Program-made: the position numbers and the translations under genes
DNA from: Congeria kusceri
Lineage: Eukaryota; Mollusca; Bivalvia; Myida; Dreissenidae
DNA: 64,000 nt
Assembly: GCA_027627225.1 (NCBI GenBank)
Contig: CM051036.1
Location: 43,000,926-43,064,925 of the forward strand
Direction: 5' to 3'
Shown: piece by piece, positions 23,101 through 35,800 of the stretch
Position numbering within the stretch: the first letter of the stretch is position 1
Layout: every line of letters begins with the position of its first letter
The notes under the pieces: generated by a model
Database searches by the model: none
Told to the model about the DNA's origin: nothing
Seen by the model: only the letters and a program-made list of their open reading frames with translations

Positions 23101-24481
23101 TTTGTTCCCAAGTCAGACTAGTGTAGATTGTTAGAGCGCTGTCAATTGCCATTGTTCTTACGAATCCCACGTCGTGAGTTACATACCCCCTCCGGGGTTA
23201 CGTTTTTCCAAGCATTTTTTTTCCTTTTTTTTATCAAACATCCCATAATGAAGTACATTTTTCATACTTTATTTAATATAAACGCTTTTGAACTGCTAGT
23301 TTATATAATATAATGACATTTGCATTGCTATAGTGGATCACATTTTCGTCGACCTAGTCCATTTAGCAATATTGCTTTCGTTTAATGCCGAAATGGTAGC
23401 AGTATGCGCGTACTTTCCTGGAACTATTAAGCTATTAAGCATGTAGCATTTAGCATCGACCTTAATTGTAACTTGGTATTGATTTATTTGCAGGAAAATT
23501 AACGAAGAAAAGCCACGAGAAAACATGGACAAGATTCGGGAGTACGTGCGAACCGATAAACTCGCAAGTGTCTTGTAAGTTGGGTAATATATGAGTGTAT
23601 TTAGTTATCATCTAACAATTAAAGTTGGATGAGAGTATTCTTGTGATATTTTTTTTATTGAGCCTGATGATTGTTTATTCATAAAATCCATATTCTTCTT
23701 AATTGGTACTTAATTCATGATTCGTAACTACTGATAGTATCATCCAGTTTTTTCCTCAATTGCTTTTATATCGATATATTTTATAATACTTTTTTTACAT
23801 GATATTTATACTTGTATGCACACCACACTCCAGCGTTAAGAAATGCCCTGGATATTCGGGCTATACCCCCATGTGTCCCCCAGAAACCCCTCTAGACGAC
23901 CGGAAGAGTCCTCCGGAAATGACCAGCCTGATGCGGGCCTCCTACAGGTTACTTATAATTAACAATATACGTTTACGAAACTTTAAAGAGACTTGTCCAC
24001 AAATTGGCATATTGATGATTTTGGCACTTTCTTCTTCTCATATTACAAAATACCAAAACACCAAACATTTGATACATAACATATGAATAACAGACAATAT
24101 GGAATATTATTAATCGTATTGCCTCTAAATGGTAATAAATTTGAATTATGAGAAATAATTATTGTTTTTCAATAAATTTTAAATTGAAAATGCCTTGACT
24201 TGTTTTACATGTCGCTTGTTGTTCTAAAGATATAGATCCATCTGCAATATAGTGTAGTACGTGTTTTCTTGTATTAATGTTTATATTCTAATTATGACAG
24301 GCGAATCCCGGACAACATTTACGAACGAGAGAGATACGCACGCCAAGGCCCCTTTTCGAAGACGGTTACACTGACCTTCCCGTTCAATCCTTTCAACAAA
24401 ATAGGACAAGACAAAGTCCACGTGGATAAAGAGTCCGCGTATACCAACATGAAGGAAATGAGGATTTTGACCAATATATAA
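20039..24481 (+). CDS. Predicted ciliary/sperm microtubule-associated protein, 323 aa, seven exons
   Basis: join(20039..20178, 21446..21602, 22088..22207, 22597..22775, 23494..23574, 23834..23947, 24301..24481) gives 324 codons with no stop, all GT-AG introns and consistent phases. I do not recognise a named orthologue. The protein is basic, soluble and without membrane spans or a signal peptide. It has many Tyr/Pro/Arg motifs such as LPVIRYKTLPGLYDQEKQLY and CPGYSGYTPMCPP, then RRIPDNIYERERYARQGPFS. PGYxGYxP-type motifs and IPxNxY phrases occur in microtubule inner proteins (CIMIP2/FAM166, SPMIP families), which suggests an axonemal doublet-lumen role. This is inference. The CRE/RFX-like promoter agrees with it. 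The polyadenylation signal follows 23 bases after the stop, giving a very short 3' UTR. Confidence 0.8.
21446..21602 (+). CDS. Cilia-type gene exon 2
   Basis: The acceptor TATTTTTTAG ends at 21445 and the donor is GTCAGC from 21603. It encodes IDAIIDISIPPMRQGN and an Ala/Thr-rich stretch with two Cys residues (ACVERACGEE). It is the least conserved-looking part of the protein. Confidence 0.7.
22088..22207 (+). CDS. Cilia-type gene exon 3
   Basis: 40 complete codons, phase 0 at both ends, acceptor TTTAACTCAG, donor GTACGT. Encodes FGPMDMETIERLYNKRRYTT and VAAREVSVPMFK. Confidence 0.8.
22597..22775 (+). CDS. Cilia-type gene exon 4
   Basis: The acceptor GGTCTTCCAG ends at 22596 and the donor is GTATGG from 22776. 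Encodes LELPTTTREKEADMIRLRGQ, then EHRPEEWQDAVLWDRLQSRQ. GC content is clearly higher than in the flanking introns. Confidence 0.85.
23494..23574 (+). CDS. Cilia-type gene exon 5
   Basis: The acceptor TTATTTGCAG ends at 23493 and the donor is GTAAGT from 23575. Encodes KINEEKPRENMDKIREYVRT and DKLASV, probably a charged helix. Confidence 0.8.
23834..23947 (+). CDS. Cilia-type gene exon 6 (PGYSGYTP motif)
   Basis: The acceptor CACACTCCAG ends at 23833 and the donor is GTTACT from 23948, a weak donor. Encodes VKKCPGYSGYTPMCPPETPL and DDRKSPPEMTSLMRASY. The PGYxGYxP motif is the best functional hint in the protein. Confidence 0.8.
24301..24481 (+). CDS. Cilia-type gene exon 7
   Basis: The acceptor TAATTATGACAG ends at 24300. 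Encodes RIPDNIYERERYARQGPFSK, TVTLTFPFNPFNKIGQDKV and a C-terminus ending MKEMRILTNI, with TAA at 24479-24481. Confidence 0.85.
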
Positions 24482-24503
24482 TTTGAGAGCGCTCTCTCCC
24501 AAC

Positions 24504-24509
24504 AATAAA
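24504..24509 (+). terminator. Polyadenylation signal of the cilia-type gene
   Basis: AATAAA begins 23 bases after the stop codon. The 3' UTR would be only about 40-50 bases. Confidence 0.6.
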
Positions 24510-26267
24510 AATGAAACATATTTTATGGTTAAAATCACTAAATATATGTCATGTTCAATATGTGTTATACATCATTTAAAATCATGTTGTTAATCAGGCC
24601 ACACGTGTGAACATTTTAATTACATGTTTTATTATCTTAAATACTCTTATACATACTAGTTGTAATAAAAAAAAGGCGTATCTTTAATTATTGTTTTATT
24701 GTTAATTATGTCCGATTCTTCTGTGCTAGAGCTATATGCAATATTGAAACTCAGTAAATTAGGTATAGTTCACGGTCATGTGTTGGTGATAGTTGTTCCA
24801 TGTTTCTAATGATCAACCAATGAAAACATCCACGAGTATGCAAAACTTTTATAGTGTAGCGTAGCCGTAATGACAAGCACGTCATGAGCCGGATCAGGTA
24901 GTTGATAATTTCCAGCGTATATTCCTCAATTTTAGAAAGCCCTGGTTATAATATTGTAGTAGGAATATACACATGACATCCAAACAATGGCATTTATTGA
25001 TTCTTACTGTCGGACACTGATTTAGAATAGTTCGATACAATATTTTTAATATCGATAGTCATTGAATAAAATTTCGGACAGCATTTCGGATGCCTTAAAT
25101 TTGACCCAAATAAAGCCATAAAACTGTTCATTTTGATATAATATCTGGTAAGGTGTCATGTTGCAATGCATCTTATGACTATTTATCGTAATCTTGCGTT
25201 CTCATTAGTTGAGGATAAACATTATGGGTCATGCGAAACAAACATAATGTCGCAATTCAATGAGTTCGGGTGATAAAGTCAGAGTCTACCTGAAGTACAG
25301 CTGTGTACAGTGCTAAATATCATCACTTTGCATCAGCCATTCATTGTATCATCACGTGAGTCATATCGTGTAGTATCTGCTACCAGTCTTTGAAATAACC
25401 CACCTGGCCTAGTCACAGGACAAGTAGAAATGTAATTGGGCAAGTTAACATTTTGACCTGTCTGCCTGAAAGGGCAGGTATAAAACGGATGAAAAATGAT
25501 GAAATTAAAAACAACACAAACCATTCTCTCAACATAAAAAAAAAAAAAAAAAAAAATCCCTACCTACCAACCCCTATTTTTGGGGGCAGGAGACCAGAAA
25601 CGGAACTTTTTTTTGGCCTTACTTCAATTTCATCACCATCGTTGGAACTGTTTGGTAATGTCTAGTTTTTATTTCCACTTTTCCAACAAGTTTATGTGGA
25701 TTCAGGTAAGTTGAAATATTTTGGCCTATACCCGAACGGGCACGTCCTTCCAAAATATTCTTGTGAAGACTGCTAGGACTCTGCGTAGATTTGCCAAGTA
25801 ATTACTCACATTGGATTTTTTTTTGCCAGATAATGAACAATGATACGTGAGTGTATTTGTTCTTGATAAAGATGCTTACCTTAGGCAACATTTGCGTACA
25901 ATAATAAGTTTTCCCGTAAGTTGGCATAACTTGTTAGACACTGGTTATTTGTATTTACAATATTTATTCCACAGCTATGTTCTGTCACTACAGTTTTTCA
26001 TGATGACTGTGTAAGATCTTTCATTAACTTATTAATAAGTTTTGATCATTTTATTTCCAAGGCAAATACAATTTATCATCCAGATTTGATTGACAATGCA
26101 TTTAGCCATTCAGACAACCAGGACTTCATTGATCGAACTAGACAATGTAGATGTCATGTAAAAATTAATTTTCTTTAGGAGATTGACCAGAGGAGGCGTT
26201 GTTGTGAATCCAATTGTCTATAGCAGAAACCCTAAGCAGCATCGGTAATAGAGTGGCCTGAACATGC
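24510..26267. other. Intergenic between the cilia-type gene and CLPTM1L
   Basis: AT-rich. Apart from the repeat end at 25536-25620, nothing is recognised. Confidence 0.5.
25536..25620. repeat. Fragment of a dispersed element ending in 'ccagaaacgg...ttttggcctta'
   Basis: A run of more than 20 A is followed by TCCCTACCTACCAACCCCTA and AGACCAGAAACGGAAC. The same words occur at 41743-42272 and at 44430-44530, so this is one end of a family found three times in the window. Confidence 0.6.
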
Positions 26268-26530
26268 GAGGCGCGTCGTGGGAAAACCGGTCTTAATGCA
26301 TGTGCGTAAAGTGTCGTCCCGGATTAGCCTGTGCAGTCCGCACAGGCTAATCCAGGATGGCACTTTCGGCCTACAGTGGATTTATGTTTAGAAGAGACTT
26401 TCTTGAAACAGAAAATACCATAAAAGCTGAAAGTGCCATCCCGGATTAGCCTGTGCGGACTGCACAGGCTGATTGGGGACGACACTTTACGCACATGCAT
26501 TAAGTCCGGTTTTGCCACGATGCGCCTCAT
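26268..26530. mobile_element. Palindromic MITE, copy 2 (full length, 5' of CLPTM1L)
   Basis: Runs from GAGGCGCGTCGTGGGAAAAC to GCCACGATGCGCCTCAT. Each half contains GATTAGCCTGTGC and its complement, so the sequence can fold on itself. It ends 184 bases before the CLPTM1L ATG and so lies in the proximal promoter or a 5' intron. No coding capacity. Confidence 0.9.
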
Positions 26531-26714
26531 ATAAATTAGAGTTATTAATTTCAGCACATACTATTTTTTATTGTTGTGTTCTATATTTAATGTTGTGTAT
26601 CATAAACTACATTAACTGTTGTTGTTTATATTTCCATTTAGGAAATAGTTTCTGGCAGAGAAGACGGCATCTCCAGTCTCATATGCTACAGAGTTTTTCT
26701 GTACATTCACCACG

Positions 26715-26873
26715 ATGAGGCCGTCACTGACCACAGTGATATCTGGGCTTTTCCTTGCATATATCGCTTATTCCATATATACCATCGCCCTAATATTTTT
26801 CCCAACTCCATGCACATCAGGTGTAAAAGGAAAGTGCATTCAGCCTTATACAGCAGCTCATAAAGATTTGCAA
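26715..26873 (+). CDS. CLPTM1L: CLPTM1L exon 1
   Basis: 53 codons, residues 1-53. Starts [20 protein letters not shown], a signal-anchor-like hydrophobic helix, then [14 protein letters not shown] with the family's Cys pair. The ATG is chosen because the length and helix match the family. CCATTTAG ending at 26641 could be an acceptor for a separate 5' UTR exon. The donor is GTAAGT. Confidence 0.93.
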
Positions 26874-29800
26874 GTAAGTTGCACTTAAAATTGCTTGCTA
26901 ATGGTGGTTGTTTTTGCATTCTAATGTATTGTTTAGAATAATTAAATGGTCAAAATTATTTTAATGTAAAAAAAGATTAATGATTTCATTAGAAAGCATG
27001 TGTTTTTCTGTTTTGTGAAGACTTTTGGTGTGCATTATTATTATCAGAAATAAGTAATTGCTTTTCTGAATCAATGATTATTTTTGTATATTATATTCAT
27101 AGCTTTTGTAAAGTGCTAGGAGTTTAACATAGAGTCAGGAAGAAATAATGTAAACAAGATGTGATATTTTGCTATAAACATGAACATAGATTATAATAAG
27201 AGGATGCCCACTTGCCAGTTACTGGTAAAATTGCTGCAGGCAAGAAATAAAAACCTGAGAAGGTTTATGCGTGGGAAAGTGATTTTTTGTTCAAAGTTTT
27301 ATAAAGTAGTATTTCATATCTCGTAGTTAATGACATGTATAAACTGTTCTACCTTGATCAGTAATTATGCTTTAAAATCCGCATATTTTTTTTCAATTCA
27401 ATTTTGCAGCAAAAATTGCTGTTGTGTTTAAAAGTACCATAAAGCAAATTGGGCAATCTGTTATGAATCAGGGAATGTCAAAGTGCAAGTAACTTGCCCT
27501 CAGTCAAGTGGATAGCAAATTCTTGGCAGATAGCATAATCCCTGCATGACAGAACCAGCAGAAAAAAGTCAATTTTCTGGATTCCTCAACTTATATCTTT
27601 ATTAAATGGTCAATGCTATGTGTACCACGTACATTACAAATATTCTCTTGCTCTGCAGATGTCAGTGTATACATCCACAAAGACAGAAAGATTTTCATCA
27701 AGTGACCTGACTCTGATCTGGCATTACGAAAACTTGTCAATTTATGCCACGGAAGAAAAGTTTGTATAATTATTGTTTAAGCTACCGGTATTGATATATT
27801 TCCTGTTTATTTTTTTATATACTGGTAATTTTCAATATTTTTGTGTAATTATTTTTTTTTTATGAGCCAGTTAATGTTTACGGTGACTCTGAGTATAAAT
27901 GAGCTTTGTTGTGAGAAAACCGGGCTAAATGCATGTGCATAAAGTGTCATCCCAGATTAGCCTGTGCAGTCCGCATAGGCTAATCCAGGATGGAACTTTC
28001 CGTCTACAGTGGATTTATATTTAGAAGAGACTTCCTTGAAACAGAAAATACCATAAAGGTGGAAAGTGCATTAAGACCTGTCTTCCCACGACACGTCTCA
28101 TATTTACAGCAGAAAATTGTTTGTGTGATGACAGGTCAGTGAATGTGAGTATACCGAGGCAGGTGCGTAGAAACGGAACCCTACATCTGCACGTGTTTGT
28201 ATACCCTCTGAAGCATGATCCATTCCACAGTCAGTACACAGCACATGTTCAGGCTCCCATAACAACGTTCATGGTTCCCCAGTCAACCACCTTCAACCTG
28301 CTGATGGACGACTCTTCAAAGGTATCAACAGTTGTTCATTATTTGAAATGTGCATGTGAATTTTTTGATTAATGAAAACTATTTTCTAAATAAGTGTAAA
28401 AAAGAAAAAATAAGAACAAAACAAAAGCTTTTGCTGATGTTTACATACTTTTTAGCTCACCTGAGCACAATGTGCTCATGGTGAGCTTTTGTGATCGCCC
28501 TTTGTCCGTCGTGCTGTGTCAACATTTACCTTGTGAACACTCTAGAGGCCACATTTATTGGCCAATCTTCATGAAACTTGGTCAGAACATTTGTCCCAAT
28601 GATATCTTGGCCGAGTTCGAAACTGGGTCATGTGGGGTCAAAAGCTAGGTCACTAGGTCAAATTGAAGAAAAAGCTTGTGAACACTTTAGAAGTCACATT
28701 GTTTGCCCAATCAACATGATATTTGCTAAGAACGTGTGTTATAATGATATCTTGGTCAAGTTTGAAAATGGTTCTGATCCATTAAAAAACATGGCCGCCA
28801 GGGGGTGGGGCAGTTTTCCTTAAATGGCTATAGAAAAAGCTTGTGAACACTCTAGAAGTCACAATTTTTGCCAATCAACATAAAACGTGCTCAGAACCTT
28901 TGTTCTGGTGATATCTCGGCCGAGTTCAAAAATAGTTCCGGTCGGGCGAAAAACATGGCCGCCAGGGGGGGGGGGCAGTTTTCCTTATATGGCTACAGGA
29001 AAAGCTTGTGAACACTCTAGAAGACACATTTGTTGCCCAATCTTCATGAAACTTGGTCAGAACATTTGTCCCAATGATATCTCGGCCGAGTTCGAATCTG
29101 GGTCATGTGGGGTCAAAAACTAGGTCACTAGGTCAAATAGAAGAAAAAGCTTGTTAACACTCTAGAAGTCACATTTTTTGCCCAATCTTCATGAAACTTG
29201 GTTAGAACATTTGCCTTAATGAAATGGCCGCGTTCGAATCTGGGTCATGTGAGGTGAAAAACTAGGTCACTAGGTCAAATTGAAGAAAAAGCTTGTAAAC
29301 ACTCTAGAGTCACACTTTTGCCCAATCTTCATGAAACTTGGTCAGAACATTTGTCCCAATGATACCTTGGCTGAGTTTGAATCTGGATCATGTGGGGTCA
29401 AAAACTAGGTCACTAGGTCAAATCGAAGAAAAAGCTTGTTAACACTCTAAAAGTCACTTTTTTGCCCAATCTTCATGAAACTTGGTCAGAACATTTGTCC
29501 CAATGACATCTCGGCCGAGTTCGAATCTGGGTCATGTGTGGTCAAAAACTAGGTCACTAGGTTAAATTGAAGAATAAGCTTGTTAACACTCTAAAAGTCA
29601 CTTTTTTTGCCCAATCTTCATGAAACTTGGTCAGCTTATTTGTCCCAATGATATCTCGGCCGAGTTCGAATCTGGGTCATGTGGGGTCAAAAACTAGGTC
29701 ACTAGGTCAAATTGAAGAGAAACCTTCAATTTCAATATGTACTTTCCAAATTTTGAATGTCTGTTGTGACTTAAGTTTTTCAGACCATGATGATTAAGGC

Positions 29801-32800
29801 CGCATTTCCATTAGTCCATATCAGTATATCCAAACGTATACAAATCTAACACATGGAAAAGTGTTCGACTAATGAAACTCAGGTGGGCGACCCAGGGCCA
29901 TTTTGCCCTCTTGTTTAGAGTTGTGAAGCCAAAAACACTTATAAACATGTTTTGATATTTCGACTGTACAGTCAAAGAGTATTAGGGAATTAAAAACTCA
30001 ACTTGTATGCATTTTAAATAAACAGATGTGATAATTTTGACTTTATCAAGTTTAATTTACAATGCCAGTTTTGTTGTATGATCATAATATTCTACATTTA
30101 ACCATGCAAAGCACACCTTGCTAAAATTACCAGTAAAAGCAAATTTACATTTTTCTTGGAAATCTTGCTGATTTTGAGGTTATAAAATGAGGTTTTATGA
30201 GGAAATATTTGTAGGCAAACCAGTGTTTCTGACAGTTGTGTAGTTTTTGGAGGCTAATATGGAGAATCTTCGTGTTAGCCCTGCCATATCATGTAAACGT
30301 GTAACCGGTATTTACCATGTGAGCCTTGCCATATCATTTAAACGTGTAACCGGTATTTACCATGTGAGCCCTGCCATATCATGTAAACGTGTAACTGGTA
30401 TTTACCATGTGAGCCCTGCCATATCATGTAAACGTGTAACCGGTATTTACCATGTGAGCCCTGCCATATCATGTAAACGTGTAACCGGTATTTACCATGT
30501 GAGCCCTGCCATATCATGTAAACGTGTAACTGGTATTTACCATGTGAGCCCTGCCATATCATGTAAACGTGTAACCGGTATTTACCATGTGAGCCCTGCC
30601 ATATCATGTAAACGTGTAACCGGTATTTACCATGTGAGCCCTGCCATATCATGTAAACGTGTAACTGGTATTTACCATGTGAGCCCTGCCATATCATGTA
30701 AACGTGTAACTGGTATTTACCATGAACACAGTTACCTGGCATATGATATATGAAGGCATATCATGTAAACGTGTAACCGGTATTTACCATGAACACAGTT
30801 ACCTGGCATATGATATATGAAGGCATATCATGTAAACGTGTAACCGGTATTTACCATGAACACAGTTACCTGGCATATGATATATGAAGGCAGTGTGCCA
30901 TTTAGATATTAATACCTTTTCTTTGAAACGTGATAGTGTTAGAAGAAACCAAAACTGACCTTTGTAATAAAATGAGAATTCAAAGCTGACTTTTGAAATA
31001 AAATGTTGAAAATAAAATGTTGGCAGGAGAAACCAAGCTGGACTTTAAAATAAAATGTTGTTAGGAAAACCTTAATGTTTTTAGAGAATCCAAAGCTGAC
31101 CTTTGAAGTAAAATGTTTTAAGGATTAACCAAAGCTCACCTTTGAAATAAAATATCGTTTGGGAATCCAAAGCTGACCTTTGAAATAAAATATCGTTTGG
31201 GAATTCAAAGCTGACCTTTGAAATAAAATGTTATAAGGATAAAAATCAAAGCTGACTATTGAAGTAAATATTCTATAGGGAATTCAAAGCTGACCTTTGA
31301 AATAAAATGTTATAAGGATAAATCAAAGCTGACCTTTGAAGTAAATATTGTTACAGGAATTAAAAGCCGACCTTTGAAAAAAATGTTATAAGGATAAACC
31401 AAAGCTGACCTTTGAAATAAAATATTGTTAGGGGAAACAAAGCTGACCTTTGAAATAAAATGTTATCAGAACAAACCAAAGATGACCTTTAAAATAAAAT
31501 ATTGTAAGGAGAACCAAAGATGACCTTTGAAATCAAATATGTTATTTGGGCAATTTAAAACTGACTTATGATTAAAAATGTTATTAGAAACAAAAACAAA
31601 AGGTAAACTTAAAACAAAATATTATTTGGGAAACTAAAGCTGATATTTGAAATAAAAATGTTACTAGGAGAAACCAAAGGTGACCAAATCGTCAGATAAG
31701 CCTGTCACCCACTGGAGGTCAAAGGTCACAGTGAGTGTAATGGAGGATGAGATTGCGTTTGATCGTATGGCCATTCCTGCGGAAGTGATGAGATACCTCA
31801 GGTAAATGGAACACTTAGTATTGCAGTCTGATTAAAATTGTCTCCTAAAATATATATGGAATATTGTGCTAGTCAATTGTTCCAAGAGTATGTATTAGTC
31901 GAGTGGCTTGCGTTATGACGTAATACAAAATATCCATGAGATTGATACATACTCTTGGAACAACTGAATAGCAAAATATTCCTTTTATTATATATCACAA
32001 TAAACTTCAAATATGACTTATTTTTTATATTAACAAATTCAAATATGACTCAAATGGTACGCCTTATTTCGATTTCGTGAGACGATGAAGAATAATATTT
32101 ATGACGTCATCATGTAAACAAACCAGAAACGGTTTGGAACAAACACATGGCATTTGAATGAAATCTTAATTGTTGTGGAGTTAATACTATTTAATCACTG
32201 TAACTTTCTGTTTTGGGAAGTCTCATTCGTTTCTGTGATGGAGATTTGACATAGTAGTTTTTTTATAGTGATGCTGCAATGGAATAATTGAACATTCTGG
32301 GAGATCTGTGAGGGTTAAATGTTGGCATTCATAGTGGACATGTCGCTGGTTAGTAGACTTATGTGTTATAAACAGATGTTGTTGCCATTAAGGCTGGCTG
32401 AAAATTAAGTTGTTAGTTGTGAATTTTGGAGACATTCAATTTGGTGTCCGTAGTTTCAAATCATGGTTTAGTTAAGTTGAGCGCCATAGCTTCTATTTGT
32501 TTACACTCTATGATGACGTCATTTAAAATTACTGTAGTCCAGCTAGTATAGTAATACGGGCTTGGTAAAAATAGTAGGTCGCATAATATGGGATTTTTTA
32601 TGTCGATATGCATTTTACCCATTGATAAGGCATGTATTTCACCAAGAATTTTAACCGGTCGATCTATATAATAAATGCAAGGATAAGGATCTGACAGCAA
32701 CTGATAAAATGACATGTTCTGACAGTGGATCAGAGCCTTTCTTTCATGGTTTTGAAATGAAATGTAGAATACTGTAATTATTATTATATTATATTACCTA

Positions 32801-35800
32801 AAAAGCTCAAATTAGGCTAGTATCCCAATGTGCAATATACTTATGTGTTCATAGTTATACAATTTACACATTTAAATATCATAGCTGTGCTTCTGAACAT
32901 TTGTAATGCAAGAAATGGTACATTTTAGTGGCTGTATGGCCCCGTCTATATGCATGTGTTTCCATTTGCTTTTGTTTTATTGTGTTTTTGGTGGTTTTAA
33001 AATTGCGTTGCAATGACAAGACAAACACTTGGAAAAGAGCGATCCCCTTTGGCCGAGATGACAATAGCATTTTTGTAAATTCTGGGTTTTCACAAATAAA
33101 AATTTCAAGTTTCTGTAATCATAATTATCTTCTCACATGTATATAATACACTTCATTGTTTAATAGTTGTGTCTAGCAGGCGATATTTTATTTAGGGGTT
33201 AGAAAATCGAAATTAGCAGTCCAAATTACATTCATATTTGTAGGACATTGATTTTAGTAGCTGTCTTTGCATATCAAACTCATTTGTCTGCTGGTTCATT
33301 AAAATATATTTTAACAGCATTAGTAGCTATTTTTGCTGCTATTTCCAATTGATTCACACATAAAATTGGGCATTTCAAATTTTCAAACATACATAGAACA
33401 CAAGAAATGTATTGTATATTTCTGTTTAGCCTAACTAAAAGTTTAAGCATAACTGTTTTCAAGTTTTCTCATTTGTTTTTTCAGTCTTTCACCAAACGGA
33501 GACTACCTACCTGTAGTATTTATAGATGAGTTGGGATTCCGCACCAAAGATCTTATGGTAACAGAGCATATCAGCATTTTTCACATTTATTTTAGGGCTT
33601 AAAGAATTTAATCTTTTCAAGAAAATTGTATGTATTGAGGATCTGCAGACAGCCAAGGTATTGTCATTTAGTTGACCCAACTGCCAGCTACTTAAGAGAC
33701 TACTTGTCAAGGTCATGGCAGTGTAATAACACATTTATGCTTCCTATGTCTAATACACAACCAAGGTTATGTCATTTAGTTGACCCAACTGCCAGCCACT
33801 TAAGAGACTATCCGTCAAGGTCATGGCAGTGTAATAACACATTTCGGCTTCCTATGTCTAATACACAACCAAGGTTATGAAATTTATGTGACCCAACTGC
33901 CAGCAATTTAAGAAACGACCAGTAAAAATCATGTCAGTGTAATAACACATTTAAGCTTCCTATGTCTAATACACAACCAAGGTTATGTCATTTACGTGAC
34001 CCAACTGCCAGCAATTTAAGAAACTACCAGTAAAAGTCATGGCAGTGTAATAACACATTTAGGCTTCCTATGTCTAATACACAACCAAGGTTATGTCATT
34101 TACGTGACCCAACTGCCAGCAATTTAAGAAACTACCAGTAAAAGTCATGGCAGTGTAATAACACATTTAGGCTTCCTATGTCTAATACACAACCAAGGTT
34201 ATGTCATTTAGTTGACCCAACTGCCAGCAATTTAAGAAACTACCAGTAAAAGTCCTGGCAGTGTAATAACACATTTAGGCTTCCTATGTCTAATACACAA
34301 CCAAGGTTATGTCATTTACGTGACCCAACTGCCAGCAATTTAAGAAACTACCAGCAGTGTTCATTCTGGGGTGAGTTGCAGGCAGGCCAATGGCCCATCA
34401 GCCACAAAGTCAGTGCGCCATTGAAGGATTTTCTCGGGTTTTTTTAAATGTAAAAAAACATCAAATTGCTCCTTTCATTGTACAATAACCACAAAAATTT
34501 CTCTAACCAACCTTTCTGAGATTTGTGAACGTCAACGTTTTTGGAAGATTTATCAGTTTTTTTCAACTTAACTTGCAGATGAAGTACGGGTACGGCCGAA
34601 TCAACGAATGTTTTCTCGCCTCATTTTCAACAATGTTCTCATTTTGCCTAGGAATTTTGGTGGAAAATGCAAGAGTTTTTCCCTCGATGCTCACTGTATC
34701 TGCTTTCCGCTTTGACATCTTTATTTTCGTATTAAAATCAACTTAAACCGCATGTAAATTTCAGACAGCACTGTTATCAATGTGTGATGATGTAAGCGAG
34801 GTCAAATGGCGCGTGACCTTATCTGCCAATGAAATCGCTAGTTATAAAACAGTGCGCGCGCGGTAGCCTGGCAACGGTTAATTTCCACTAACAATCAGGC
34901 TATGCGCTGTTTACAATTTGCAATACGATTTACGATGATTTTCATTCCAAAAAAATTGCCTGCAGATGGAATTTTCTATGCGCCTGTTATATTTATCATG
35001 CGCCCAAATGCCGCACGGACAGTATTTTTGTTGCGCCCATTTAATTTTCTTTAGCGGGAATCCCGCAAAGGCGCGGCCCAGAAGGAACACTGTACCAGTA
35101 AACGTCATGGCAGTGTAATAACACATTTAGGCTTCCTATGTCTAAAACACAACCAAGGTTATGTCATTTATGTGACCCAATTGCCAGCAATTTAAGAAAC
35201 TACCAGTAAAAGTCCTGGCAGTGTAATAACACATTTAGGCTTCCTATGTCTAATACACAACCAAGGTTATGTCATTTACGTGACCCAAATGCCAGCAATT
35301 TAAGAAACTACCAGTAAAAGTCCTGGCAGTGTAATAACACATTTAGGCTTCCTATGTCTAATACACAACCAAGGTTATGTCATTTACGTGACCCAACTGC
35401 CAGCAATTTAAGAAACTACCAGTAAAAGTCATCGCAATGTAATAACACATTTAGGCTTCCTATGTCTAATACACAACCAAGGTTATGTCATTTACGTGAC
35501 CCAACTGCCAGCAATTTAAGAAACTACCAGTAAAAGTCATAGCAGTGTAATAACACATTTAGGCTTCCTATGTCTAATACACAACCAAGGTTATGTCATT
35601 TAGTTGACCCAACTGCCAGCAATTTAAGAAACTACCAGTAAAAGTCATGGCAGTGTAATAACACATTTAGGCTTCCTATGTCTAATACACAAGCAAGGTT
35701 ATGTCATTTACGTGACCCATTTGCCAGCAATTTAAGAAACTACCAGTAAAAATCATGGCAGTGTAATAACACATTTAGGCTTCCTATGTCTAATACACAA

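Noticed and set aside
30247..30753. 168-residue frame of repeated [15 protein letters not shown] and its - strand counterpart
   Set aside because: It is produced by a 45-bp minisatellite inside a CLPTM1L intron, has no splice continuity with the gene, and is equally open on the opposite strand.
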